Shown: positions 1-11,400 of the stretch, piece by piece | Layout: each line of letters begins with the position of its first letter | Numbering within the stretch: the first letter of the stretch is position 1 | Assembly: GCA_037179335.1 (NCBI GenBank) | Contig: JAKZHN010000008.1 | Location: forward strand, 868,001 to 932,000 | Length of the DNA: 64,000 bases | Origin: Cyclaneusma minus | Taxonomy: Eukaryota > Ascomycota > Leotiomycetes > Marthamycetales > Marthamycetaceae | Reading direction: 5' to 3' | Translations under genes and position numbers: made by a program | The notes under the pieces: model-generated | What the model saw: the letters and a program-made list of their open reading frames with translations, nothing else | Database searches by the model: none | What the model was told of the DNA's origin: nothing

Positions 1-3000
1 GGAGTGAAGAACGGGATGAGGAGAAAAGATTAGTTTATGGGGGACCTATCGCTCTACTTATATCAAGTTGTGCTTCAGGTGAGTATATGCAGCTCCCGCA
101 TGTGGCGTGGTACTACACTAATCAGAAAAGAAAGCAAGATAGACTAGACCGTTGGAATGCTTGGGAGCATCTGAGGGAGCACAGCCAAGGCTAGGAGAGC
201 TTGTGTAGATCTCGGCATATCCTGCGACAGAGAGGTGATGGACTGGAAGGATTCGCCGATATGCCAGCACCGAGCCCCCAGAAACAACGGCTCGACCCAG
301 CTCAAGGGGTTGTATAAGCCGGCTTGGCGCAGGCTGTGGACGAACCAGGACCAGATAGGACAGCAGAAAGCGCCATAGTGTCTGGGGCACAGAACGCTTC
401 TTTGCCTTTCAGCTAGGAGTCTCGCCCTCCGACGTTCGTACAGAGGCTTGATTCGCGTTTCACTCAGCAAACTGCCCAGAGGCTTATGTTGGTGACCCCT
501 TCGCCGAGACACACTCGACTGCGCCCTGATTTGTCTAAGGCTAACACTTTCTTGCTACTAGTTATTCAAGATATGCGGGCAGGTACAATGCCGTCATGTC
601 AAAGGGATCGTGCAGGGACCGATTGATTGCTCTCGTGTCGAGGTAATGCATTGTTGCGATGTCGTCGGCAGCGCAGCAGATAAATGGACCAAGTTTTAAC
701 AATTGGAAACACGAGAGCATCCGACAGCAAAGCCATTACAACGTCGAAGTTGTGTAATCACAACATCGTTACCAGGTGAGCATTCGGACATTCGGATTAA
801 TGAGAAGGAGTTCCAAGTTGAAGCTATTCGATCAATCAAGATGTCGAAAGCTCCTGTCGACTACCGGGCTGCGCCGGGAGAGCCGTCTCATGCATATTGA
901 CATGGTCGATCTTTCCAAGAACAGGGGTTTCCCGCAGCTAGAAGCTGCCGATTTGTGGGGAAGCCGTGTTTTACGAAACAATACGAAACTTCGAGGTCTC
1001 GAAGTCGGTCGATGGCCGGGATCCACATGTCCACGAACCTGGTAAGCTTGTGTAACTTGGCCCCAACAGGGCTGGCTTTGCCGGGCGATGCATTAGAGGT
1101 GCATTGAAGTGTCTGAATGGTAAAGTATCACGGACATGTCCCTTTCTCATAAACCGTACCATGGTAGGTATGAAGCAAAGATGATGTCAGTGTATAGTGC
1201 TCCGACCGTTACCCGCCTTGAAGTCTAAGATCGAGGATGTTGATATCAACCAGATAAGACAATCAGGAAGATCATAGGTTTTTCTCTGACCCTGATGACT
1301 ATACCTATGTATCGGCTAGAACTGCCCTTACGTCTAAGATCCTGAGCTACCAAGTAAGATCTATCTTACTAGTCTGGAATTCGAGTACACAGGACCTGAC
1401 AGGGGCAAAAATAATGCTGACTCTTGCAATCAGATCTCATAGCAGAAATGTAGAAGCGAATTTCCAAGCTCTTAGTCTCAGTTGCTCGTCCACAAACTAC
1501 AAGCCACGCCAGCTTCTAAATCAAGCGTTCTTGGACTGTCAACGCCAAAACTAGTCCGAGCTCTGACAGTGACAAGCCTGGTGTCAAACCCCAAGCTCCA
1601 CAGCTCCACACCCGCGTGGGGCGTCGAGGCGGGGCGCACGATCCAGGGACCAAGAGACCTGGGCTGGGCCAATGGCCAATGGCCAATCGCCGGTAGCTAA
1701 GGGAAGATCACCGAAGCTAAGATTTAAGTCTAAATCTTCATTCTAGCGACCTTCGTGGCTTCCATCTTCCAGACTTCACTCATCCATGGATACGATGCGG
1801 ATTATTGAAGACGTGGTGTTCCCGTCCGCAGGCGGCAGGCCCAGAGTGTTCTCATCCCCTCCCTACTCCTATCCACTACAATCACTGCCTCACTGCAAGC
1901 CCCGATCACGGAATTCCGCGCCGGTTGGCCACTATCTGAGGAGATCTCGGGAGGGAAGCCACGTCTTCCCGTATCGTTGGCACTCGCTCGGCTTGTCATC
2001 CTCAATGCGTGGCCAATTGAGACCGGATATCAGGAGTTGTGATGGTTGGATCGATTTCAGCGCCGTGGCTACCCCTTCCCCTATCAATACTAACCACGAT
2101 ATCATGCATGCATGCATGGACGCTCCCGTCCCGGCCCATGGCTTCCGTCGACGACGTGCTTCAATATTGCCAGCTGCTACTCGAATTAAGCATCTTGCGG
2201 CAAAAGCGGGCTGTAGTTTGTGTACTCGTAAGTAAGGTGAGGCTTGCTCATAGTCGACGTCGCGCAACATCCGAAGTGCTACGACAGCACACGTTCATAG
2301 TCGTACTGTCCAGCTTTCTCGTGGCTCAATGTTTCCCTTTCCGGCAGGTCATGCAGCGCCAGCTCTGGGCTCTGTATATGTTACTCTAGTCCTCAAAGGC
2401 CAGCAATTCTGCTCTCAATCACAGGGTTTAGTATTCCTCCTTTGCTGAGTTTTGTCATGGAATGTTGTCTCCTCCAGTCAACCAGCCCTTCAAAAAAGGT
2501 TACGAGATATCTAGCCGCCGCCATCAAGCGTGGCGTGGCGGGCGGTGTCTGAAAGCTAGGTCTATAGTTTGCCTAGTCTTTCATCTATTTTACGATTTCC
2601 ATCTCACATATTACTTATGTGTTTCCCTCACTTTTTTCGTTTCCCCGTCTTCTCTTTATCCTCCGGTCTTCCTTGCAAGCCACAGACTGCACATATTATC
2701 TGCGTCACTTTCCTTTTATATTGATGTCCTAAGTTACAGTCGATTCTCTTAGGAGCACGACATCCAAAAACTTTCCAACAGTCCGCACTCCAGTCAGAAA
2801 GCCACTTTGACAGTTGACAGGTCACTATCTCTGACTTATTTTATACAGAACATCATAACCACGAACAAGCCATAGGCTGCTACCAGCAGCAGCATCCTGT
2901 GAGCGTAGTGGCTTGCCAAGCTAGTCGCCCACAGGAAGTATTCCCAGGTCCGTCCACAAAAGAAGAAGCTTGAGATACTGAATATACTACAGTAACCAGG

Positions 3001-4226
3001 TCTCCAAACTTCCAACCCTGGAACGGGGTGCATGGCATATGCTACATTCGCCTCGGCCAAATCCGATTTGTCGAACAGACTAGGTAGCTACTGTGCCCTG
3101 CTGCACAAGAAATCGAGATACTTTATAACCTGGCAGCACAGCAAGGTTAACCTCTCCTATCGGCTTTTCTTGGCTATCTTGCCTGGCCAGACGGGATCTG
3201 AACACACAATGAAGTCAACGATATCACGATGCTCACAAACCCAACGGTACCACATCATGGCCTTAGGAAGATGCACCGCGAGAAACCACCTCATCAACCA
3301 ATTGCTACACCTAGTCCCGGTCTAGGCACCAGCCCTCGCACCAAAATCATCCCGCTGTTAAACTCGAGACGAGAACGATTGTCCTCGAAGTAGAAGCTTT
3401 CCAACCTCCAGCACCCCCGTCCGCCCATCCCCGTGTCCTGTACGACATCCCAGAGTCTCACAAAATATCCATTTCATCGCACCCCGGATGCAAACCGATA
3501 CGATCTAGAACCCGTCTTTCTCCTACCCCACACAAACCTCTTACGATCTCACTGTCTCCCACACTCGAGTCACACCGTCACACGCACATACGCCGCTTCC
3601 GCCTTCCCCTACTACCGGTCTCACGCCACGCCTGCGGTGCACCACGCACCCCGCTCAGGCACAGCACGCAAGATCGATCATATGCACCATGTTCCAAGAC
3701 TAGGTACATGCCCAAGCATCGGCCTTGACACCTTGTCTTCGTTGAAGCAGGTCATATGCCATGCTTCCCCCAGGTGCCTGGAGTTAGGCATCTGTCTACC
3801 TGGGTTGCAAGATATCAGTAAAACCAGGGCCTCGTGGACACTGGACACGCGGCTCCGCCGATAACCCCGTTGAACCACCGATGAACCGAAAAAAGCAATC
3901 GCAAAGCTATCCTGCAAAGGAATGTCAGACAAGGCGAATCGGATTCATGAAGCGTTGACTCGCAAGACGCAAACACATCACGCAAGCATGTCTTCAGCCA
4001 TCTCAAGAGCCAAGCCCAGGTACGTACCAAAAGTCTAGACTTCATCACATAACACAAGCCAGCAGCAGGCACACCACCAATCTCTACTTCTGTTTTTGAA
4101 AAGAAATCAGAAAAACAGGACATCTACTTGATCATCTCGCTAAATGCATCATCACACCCAATGTATACGATATACCTTTATTTTACAGAACACCCTTCGC
4201 ATTTAAACCCAAAGAACACCATCTGT
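1..4226. other. Long gene-free stretch
   Basis: No open frame here has family resemblance, convincing splice structure or a codon pattern that would support a gene. The longest frames (about 120-150 residues) overlap one another on both strands and are rich in Arg, Ser, Cys and Pro, as expected from random translation. Short tandem motifs are visible: a repeated GGCCAAT unit near 1670-1690 and an ATGC repeat near 2103-2118. The last part, next to the LHS1 stop codon, probably contains that gene's 3' untranslated region. Confidence 0.5.
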
Positions 4227-7200
4227 CTACAACTCATCATGCGCCTTCTCCCCCTCCACCGGCACATCTGGCCCCTTACCCTGCTTCCACTTCTTCTCCC
4301 TCTCCCTCAACTTCCTAATCGCCTCATCCTGCTCCGGCGTCCTCTCCTGTCCCGAAAAGATATCGCCCAAATCCGCCTCCACGTCCTCAAAGTTCAGCGT
4401 TGTCGGCTTCGCCGCTTTGCTCTTAGCGGTCTTGCTCTTCTTCGGCGCCTTGCTGCTTGAGCTCTTCTTAGGCTTGGGCGGTTGCTGCATTCCCTTCATC
4501 ATGATTTCCATGACAGCTTGGTTCAGCTCGCGTGCTTTCAGCTCGAGGTCTTTGACGAGCAAGACGGGGTCGTCGGTAGGGGCGAGCTTTTCTTGCTTGG
4601 CGAGCAGGTCGGAAAACCAGGTTTGGGCGGAGGTGTATTGGGAGGTAATGGATTCGATGTCCTGTTCCGTGTAGCGCGGTCTAACGGGGGTCTCTGCTGC
4701 TACTTCGGACGATGTAGTCTTGGCCGACTTATCATTCTCGTCTTCCAAGCCTTCAGAGTCATTAGTCGCGCTTTCCGCTGGCGCCGATGAGGCCGTCGTT
4801 GCAGCTGATGCGGACGCTAATTCGGCTTCCTTGGCAGTTTGTTGTGTGACAGTGTCAATGAGCTTCCTAGTATTGTCTAGCGTGTCTTTGAAGAGCTGGA
4901 TTTGATCTGGTCGACGAGACGCTTCTTCTCGGCGCTTTTCTATTGGGTTTACGATGTCTTTTAGCTCTTGGAGACGCGCTTTCAACTCCTCCCGGGTTGC
5001 GTCGGAGCCTTCGCCGTAGAGCCATTCGCTGGCATCCTTGGACTTCTCCTCCAATGCCTTTCTCTCCGCAGGCGTGGAGGCTGCGATGAAGCTCTCGTCG
5101 TCCAGGAGATCGCGTACCTTGTACGTGAAGCCCTCCAGCTGGTTGAGGGCCTCTTCTCGGAGTCGTCGTGACCTGTCGGAATCATCGAAAGCTTGTAATC
5201 TGTCTTTCATTCGCTTAACCTCGGTATGGGGCAATGGTGGGTATCCCATCGCTTCCGTCGTGTAAGCAATGTTGATGACTTCCAACCGCTTACTCGATTT
5301 CGGGGCCTCGTCTTTGGCAGATTTGGATTTCTTGTCCTTCGCCGAGGCAGATGCTGAAGGTGACTCAGACGAGGTCGCAGATGAAGAGGTAGCGCTGGAA
5401 CCATCGGCCGATTCTGTTGTTTCGCTTGATTCAATTTCTTCCGCTTTCAGGGGCTCTTGCCCATCCTTCTTTGACCCAAATCCAAACAATCCTTTCACGC
5501 CATCGACAACACCACCCTTCTTTTCGTCATCAACCGCGCAGTCGACAACCACTTTGGTGATATCTGGCAGACCATTCACGGGGCTAAGTCTGACACCGAC
5601 TTTCATGAGAATATCAGCGTTAGCGCAGCCGAACTTTTCTTTCAGAACAGCCACAGATTGCGTCAAATTTTGAGTCGTAATTGACATGATATCCTTCTCC
5701 GCCGAGCCAGGAGACACCTGCTCAGATGATGGAACATGTTGGTAGAAGCTGATGGTAAAGTCATCCTGGTTCTTGAACGACACGGTCTTCTCGACGCCAG
5801 TGTGGGAGGTCGGTTGGAAAAGTCTCTGGTGTTGAGGCTTCTTGTGGATGTTAGTCCACTTCATTCCGGCGGCATAAGCTGCGCCCTCCAGGCCCTTGAT
5901 CTCTTTGACTCTGAAGCTGGGACTCAACTCAGCGCCCTTGAAACCAGCACCGAATACTGCTGCCTCGTCTGCATTCACGTTGCTCCGGATCTTGTCTGGT
6001 CCTCCGGCGACCTTCTCAACCGCCTTTTGAACAAAGGGTGTTCGAGTAGCTCCACCGTGAAGGATAATAGAATCAATCTCCCCCATCTTCATGTAATCCG
6101 CTGCATTCAATGCTTTCTTAACGGTTTCAGAGACACGCTCTGCGTAAGACTCGGCCATTTTTTCGAAATCGGCACGGCTGAGTTTGTAACGGAAATCAAC
6201 GTCCTCGTAGAGACCCTCAAAGCTCGCCTGTGTATTGGTGTTGGCACTCAAAACTTGGCGTAGTCGCTCGGCCTCTTTCCACAGTTTGGCGGATGCTCGT
6301 CCATGGCCTTTCACAGCCTCAGCGGTAGCAGCCACACCTTTTGCAGCTTTTGATTCGACGAAGTGCTGAACCATGTCTTCCACGATGATGGCATTCAAAG
6401 CATCGCCTCCAAGAGTTCGGTCCCAGCCGCTTCCGAGAACCTCGACTTCCTGGATCGTCTTGTTGAATTTGCCAATATCCTTAACGGTCCGCCCCTGGAA
6501 TCGCATAATCGTCGCCTTTGTGGAACCTGCGCCCATATCAAGGACCATGTGCGTCTCTGGCTTTCCGCCCTCTGTAATGCTTGGGAAAGTCCGGCTGGTC
6601 GCATAATTCAAACCGACAGCGAGACCATCGCTCACTAGGGAGAGAATCCTCAACCCAGCAAGTTCAGCGGCCAATTCGACAGCCCTTTTCTCTTCGGCGG
6701 TGTAGAAGACGGGAATAGAAATAACCACATCCTTCACGGAACTGCCCTTTCCTGCGAGTGCTTCGGCGTTTTTCTGGATGCTTTGTAACTCCATAGCCAA
6801 GATCTCTTCAACCATCCATGGCTCCTCGTCGGCACTAAATGCGCCGCTCTTGAAGGCAGCCGTTCCCTTCGTCTTTTCGGGAACCAGGTTTAGGGCCGGG
6901 TGATAGGAGGAGTAGTTCTTGACCACGATATTGTCGGCGGGAAGGCCAAGGAGCGGCTTGAGATTGGGATAGACGTCTCCGGGAAAACGAGCAGCCACGG
7001 CCATGGCATCCGAGCCATAAAGACGCTCGGGAAATGTGCCGGGCTTCGCATTTGGAATTGGCTTGAAGGCGACTGCGGAGGTCTCTTTTCGTCTCGAATC
7101 CTTTGTAAGGACAATCTCCAGGGGGATGCCGGGCTTCACAAGCGCAGCCTTGATGTATTCTGTGCCGATATCAACTCCTAGTACTGCGGACGCAGCATGT

Positions 7201-7289
7201 GCAATAGATGCGAAGAAGAGGAAAGCCAGAATAAGGGCAAAGGGTCGAAACATCCGGGCGGGCGCCCTGCCTCTTGAAGTCGACGCCAT
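4227..7289 (-). CDS. LHS1: ER lumenal Hsp70-like chaperone Lhs1 (GRP170/HYOU1 family)
   Basis: Single-exon gene of 1020 residues, the usual size for the large ER Hsp70s. Residues about 13-33 form a hydrophobic signal peptide following an Arg-rich start. The nucleotide-binding domain follows: LGVDIGTEY is the phosphate-1 loop, VISIPVFYTAEEKRAV is a conserved actin-fold segment, VLDMGAGSTKATI is the phosphate-2 loop and LHGGATRTPFV is the adenosine loop. Next comes the substrate-binding part, interrupted by a Ser/Lys-rich acidic linker (about residues 620-670), then a long helical C-terminal region with a basic Lys/Ser patch. The protein ends in HDEL, the fungal ER-retention signal. In the known family, Lhs1 acts as nucleotide exchange factor for the ER Hsp70 Kar2 and as a holdase in protein import and folding. 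The start is the first ATG and gives the signal peptide. The upstream neighbour is divergent across a 1.2-kb spacer. Identity is secure. Confidence 0.96.
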   Translation of the reverse strand: MASTSRGRAPARMFRPFALILAFLFFASIAHAASAVLGVDIGTEYIKAALVKPGIPLEIVLTKDSRRKETSAVAFKPIPNAKPGTFPERLYGSDAMAVAARFPGDVYPNLKPLLGLPADNIVVKNYSSYHPALNLVPEKTKGTAAFKSGAFSADEEPWMVEEILAMELQSIQKNAEALAGKGSSVKDVVISIPVFYTAEEKRAVELAAELAGLRILSLVSDGLAVGLNYATSRTFPSITEGGKPETHMVLDMGAGSTKATIMRFQGRTVKDIGKFNKTIQEVEVLGSGWDRTLGGDALNAIIVEDMVQHFVESKAAKGVAATAEAVKGHGRASAKLWKEAERLRQVLSANTNTQASFEGLYEDVDFRYKLSRADFEKMAESYAERVSETVKKALNAADYMKMGEIDSIILHGGATRTPFVQKAVEKVAGGPDKIRSNVNADEAAVFGAGFKGAELSPSFRVKEIKGLEGAAYAAGMKWTNIHKKPQHQRLFQPTSHTGVEKTVSFKNQDDFTISFYQHVPSSEQVSPGSAEKDIMSITTQNLTQSVAVLKEKFGCANADILMKVGVRLSPVNGLPDITKVVVDCAVDDEKKGGVVDGVKGLFGFGSKKDGQEPLKAEEIESSETTESADGSSATSSSATSSESPSASASAKDKKSKSAKDEAPKSSKRLEVINIAYTTEAMGYPPLPHTEVKRMKDRLQAFDDSDRSRRLREEALNQLEGFTYKVRDLLDDESFIAASTPAERKALEEKSKDASEWLYGEGSDATREELKARLQELKDIVNPIEKRREEASRRPDQIQLFKDTLDNTRKLIDTVTQQTAKEAELASASAATTASSAPAESATNDSEGLEDENDKSAKTTSSEVAAETPVRPRYTEQDIESITSQYTSAQTWFSDLLAKQEKLAPTDDPVLLVKDLELKARELNQAVMEIMMKGMQQPPKPKKSSSSKAPKKSKTAKSKAAKPTTLNFEDVEADLGDIFSGQERTPEQDEAIRKLREREKKWKQGKGPDVPVEGEKAHDEL

Positions 7290-8487
7290 GTTGATGCGTG
7301 TGGAGCAGCTCGCTGCTGAAGGAGTGAAGCAGCTTTATAATAAAGTAGCAAAGGATCTCCAGGCTACCGTGTATAATTCTGGAGGAACATGGAGGAAAGT
7401 CAGCCCGGAGCTGTCAACACGGTGTCGTTGGAGAGGCCACTTGTACAAATCGACAGATGGGACCGATTCGCGGCGAAGCTTCGCTGGAGCTCCAGCCTCG
7501 TCTCCAAGAGGACACTTTGACATGCATTTGCTGCACTTTTTACGGCACGTCATTGTCGCCAGAAGTGCAGTGCCCCGCGCATGCTGATTGGCTGGTCTTT
7601 TCAGGTACCGATCATATGTTCTTCCGACTTAAACCCGACTTTTGTTGCATGTCGGTACACCATTCGTCCAGAAACTTTTCTTGGCAAGACGGCCCGTGCG
7701 GGAACCGTTACTGAGCACCAAAGGATTGAAGTTGACCACAACAGTGTCTCCCATAAAGTATCCAATATGAAGGGATATCTTTAACGCTTTTGTATTTGAT
7801 TCAAAAAGCACTTTCAAGATTAAGCTTTGTCATTTGCAAATAAACGGTTGCAATGGTTTGGATCTTGAAAGGTCCAGTCCCAACTCTCTCCATGAGTTTA
7901 CCCATCTTCCACACCCATCAAGTTATCAAACGGCCTCAACTGGCTCCTATCTCTGATGGATACTAATTATATAGTAGTAACTATCAGAAGCAAGTTTCGA
8001 TTGTCACGGCCATCCCCAAACACTTGGGGGTGACTCAGTGAAGCGGACTGATAAGAGATTCATGTATATCGACCACTTATCAGGAAAGGTCGGGGAAAAG
8101 AGCGGTCGACGGTCGTTATATAGATCGTCAAAAACAATGTACCTGGAGTAGAGTAGTCTTTCGGAGATACAGATAAGCCGCCAGGGCGGGGCTTTCTAAG
8201 AGGTGGAGGTGGTGAGGGGTTCACGCATATATTGGTCGCGGCAGCGGTGTGGTTGCCATGTGGCAACCACCACGTCAGTCGCCAAAAACAATGAGAGGTC
8301 AGAGCTTCGTCCGCTTTATTGCGACCAAAGCTCCCAATTGACTTTCACTATCTCTCAGCTGCTGAAATCTTCCATTATAATGCTCCTCAGTTCGGTGTAA
8401 ATACCATTGTTGTTCCAAATATTGCCATTGCTGCGTTTGCTTTCCAACATTCCAAGGCGGTTACTTGTACTGCCCACCTTCTCCATC
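7290..8487. other. Divergent intergenic region between LHS1 and the acidic protein gene
   Basis: About 1.2 kb shared by the 5' ends of two divergently transcribed genes, so it should hold both promoters. I see no credible reading frame. An inverted CCAAT box lies at 7587-7591. I looked for a clean ER-stress element (CCAAT-N9-CCACG) and for heat-shock repeats and found no convincing match. Confidence 0.5.
7587..7591 (-). promoter_or_regulatory. Possible CCAAT box upstream of LHS1
   Basis: ATTGG on the plus strand reads CCAAT towards LHS1, about 300 nt before its start codon. CCAAT boxes bound by HAP/NF-Y complexes are common at that distance in fungal promoters. The pentamer is short enough to occur by chance, so this is only suggestive. 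Confidence 0.25.
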
Positions 8488-11400
8488 ATGTCACAAGCTT
8501 CTGCCTTCGATATCCATGTTGATCCTTGCGACGCGGTCCCTTCAGAGAAAATCGATTCAGCCGGAGAGGATGCCAAATCCCAGCGCAATCCTTCTGATCA
8601 AACTGTAATCCACAAAGACGAAGAATCGGACGCTGAAAAACACGCAAAACATGACGCGGAGACGGAGGCTCTGATACAGGCTGCTGCCAGAGCTGTTCTC
8701 TCAATCAAAGAGGAGAGAGATAAGCAGGAGCGAGATCAGCAGAACGATCACGACGCCGATGACTCCATTCTGAGTTCTAGGACTGACGGCGAGTCACAAC
8801 ATCAAGAAAACGATAATGAGGATTCTGTTCTTAGCTATGCGACCGATGGCGATACCCGAAACCACGGGGAAGACAATGAAGATTTAGTTCTCAGTTCCAG
8901 AACGGACGATAATGCTCGCGACCACGAAGAAGAGAACGAGGACTCAATGCTAGGTTCCCAAACGGACAATGATTTCGCGGACAATGAGAACTCGGAGATA
9001 ATGGAGCATAACGCTACAGATGACCACCACTCGGAAACTACTGTTAACCATGCTATTGATGCAGCATTGGATACATGGCAACACGGTTCTGATGCCGAAG
9101 AACATCACGGATCAGACGCTGGAGATGAGGACGAAACGAAAACGGCTGTTCCTCCAGAGTCGGATACTGGAGAACACCATGGATCAGATGCAGGGGAAAT
9201 TCATGACGCCGACACCAAAGAGAATCATGAGTCTGCTACCGAGGAACACCACGAGTCTGCCGCCGAGGAAAACCATGAGTCTGACGCCGAAGAGCATCAT
9301 GCGCGATCCATCGGCTCCCAGCATACTGCCAACCCGGCCGACGATGTTTTCAGTCCCGATAATGGACGGAGCGCAAGGAGCAGTTTCGCCTCAACTGGCT
9401 CTATGATCATCCGAACTCCAGATATGCATGATAGGTGTGACGGAGGCGACGAATCTTGTCAAGAGAACCACCAAGAATCTGATCGGGAGACAATCTCACG
9501 GATTCCCAGCGACACTTCCTCCTACTCCATGCGAAAGGTCACGAATGAAGATCAACGAAGCCCATCCAAATCTCACAGTCGCCCTCCCTTCAGAACCCCT
9601 TCTGATGTGCGCGCTATGCAAATGTCCTCTCCAGCTCCTTCTCTGTTCTCGACCCCGAGATCTGCCAAACGTGAACGGCCTCCCACTGTCAGTCGACTTG
9701 GTACGCCAACCGCGCAGATGTACGACTCTCCAAATAGCAGGCGCCACTCAAAGACGCCGACCCGATTCATGGTTAAAAGAGAAGTTCCTCTGGTGCTCTT
9801 ACATGTTACCATCCTACCGCTTCACTGGCAGTATGCACACCTTTTTGACTCTACCAACGCTGCTTCAACGCCTCACATCCAACAACTGCGCGAGAACTGG
9901 TGCTTACTGCAAGACAAGCTCGGTGAAATGGTATTTGAACGAGGAGTCCTCCTCGCCCACCCTCAAGAAGACTACGAAGTCCTCGAAGAGCGCCTCCTCT
10001 CCGCCCTCGAGCTTCCCATTCGCCCCCGCGCTGCAATTCTACAGTGCGGTCACTACATGGGTCCATCCACCACCATGAGCCCACCGGAATCATCGTCCGA
10101 TGATGATACCTACGACTCCGATTCAGGAGTAGGAAGCGTCACCTCTAACTCTAAGAAGAGCGATTTTTGCAAGGTCTGTCAACGAGAGATGAAAGTTGAA
10201 AGTATGAAAAGTGGTAAGGCGAGAAGATTCAAGGTCAAGGTGTATGCGAGTAATGGACTCATGCGGGCGGATGCTTGGGCTGCTGCTTGGAGAGAGATGG
10301 AGAGGGTTGATGTTGAAATTCGGCCTTTTGTTCCGGAACATCTGCTTCCTGAACTTGAGGCATTGGCTTCTGCTGCTAGAGCACCATCCAGAAAGGAGGC
10401 GCCCCCTGAGGTGCAAGTCCAGAAAGACGAACCCGTCGATGTTGCGAAAGCAGAGTCTGTCGAAGAAGTTGCCGCAGAAGCCCCGGAAGTCGGAACCGAG
10501 GACCACAAGACAGCTGAAGCTTTGAATGAAGAGCCCATCGAGGAACCTGTTGAAGAGGCTGCGGCAGAAACTCCGGAAGTTGAAACCCAGGACCACGAGA
10601 CACCTGAAGTTACTGTTCTGGAAGAAGAGCCCGACACCAGAGACATCGCAACCGCAGATGAAGCTGTCGACAGTGCTGAGGAGGTATCTTCAGAGGGGAC
10701 TTCCGCAGAAGAAAACCATCACGCTGCCGAGGAAATAGCTGCAGCAGATAGTGCCGATGAAGTCGCCAAAGACATCGATGAGCCGGAGCCCGCTGTTCAT
10801 GATGCTGAGGAGCCCAACCCTGAACCCGAGGCCGCTAGTCAACAGGGCGAGCATGACGAAACCCCAGAAGCTGAAGCTGATGTCGAAACTGTCGATGACA
10901 AGGAGCCTGAGGTTGCGGAACCTGAAATCAAGGAAGAGACTGCCGAAATCGAAACACCTGAGTCGACTGAAGAAGCCCAGCCAGAGACACACGAGGTGGA
11001 GGAAGTCGAGGTTGTTGAAGAAGTAGTGCAGGCGGAGGATGAGCCGCAACTCGCACGAAACGGTTCAGAAGCCCCAGATGCCCCAGAGGTAGAAGTCGAA
11101 GACAACGAGCCAGTCGACGCTCCGAGAGAAGGAGAGCTTGTTGAAGAGAATGTTGAAGAGCCTACCCAAGAAGAGAATGTTGACGAGCATGTCGACGAGC
11201 ATGTTGAGGAGCATGTTGAAGCGCCTGTTGTGGAAGAATTTATCGAAGAAGCGCATACCGAAGCGGAGCATGTCGAGGAAGAGCCTGCAGAGGAAGAAGT
11301 CCCGCCTGCGCAAGAAATACCAGATCTCTCACGGGAAGTTCCAGAGGCCTCGGAAGCATCAATGACTGAAGAGGCATCTGAAAGCATTGCACCTGAAGCC

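Noticed and set aside
5269..6263. Plus-strand frames of 134 and 175 residues
   Set aside because: Both are antisense to the LHS1 coding sequence and show no family resemblance.
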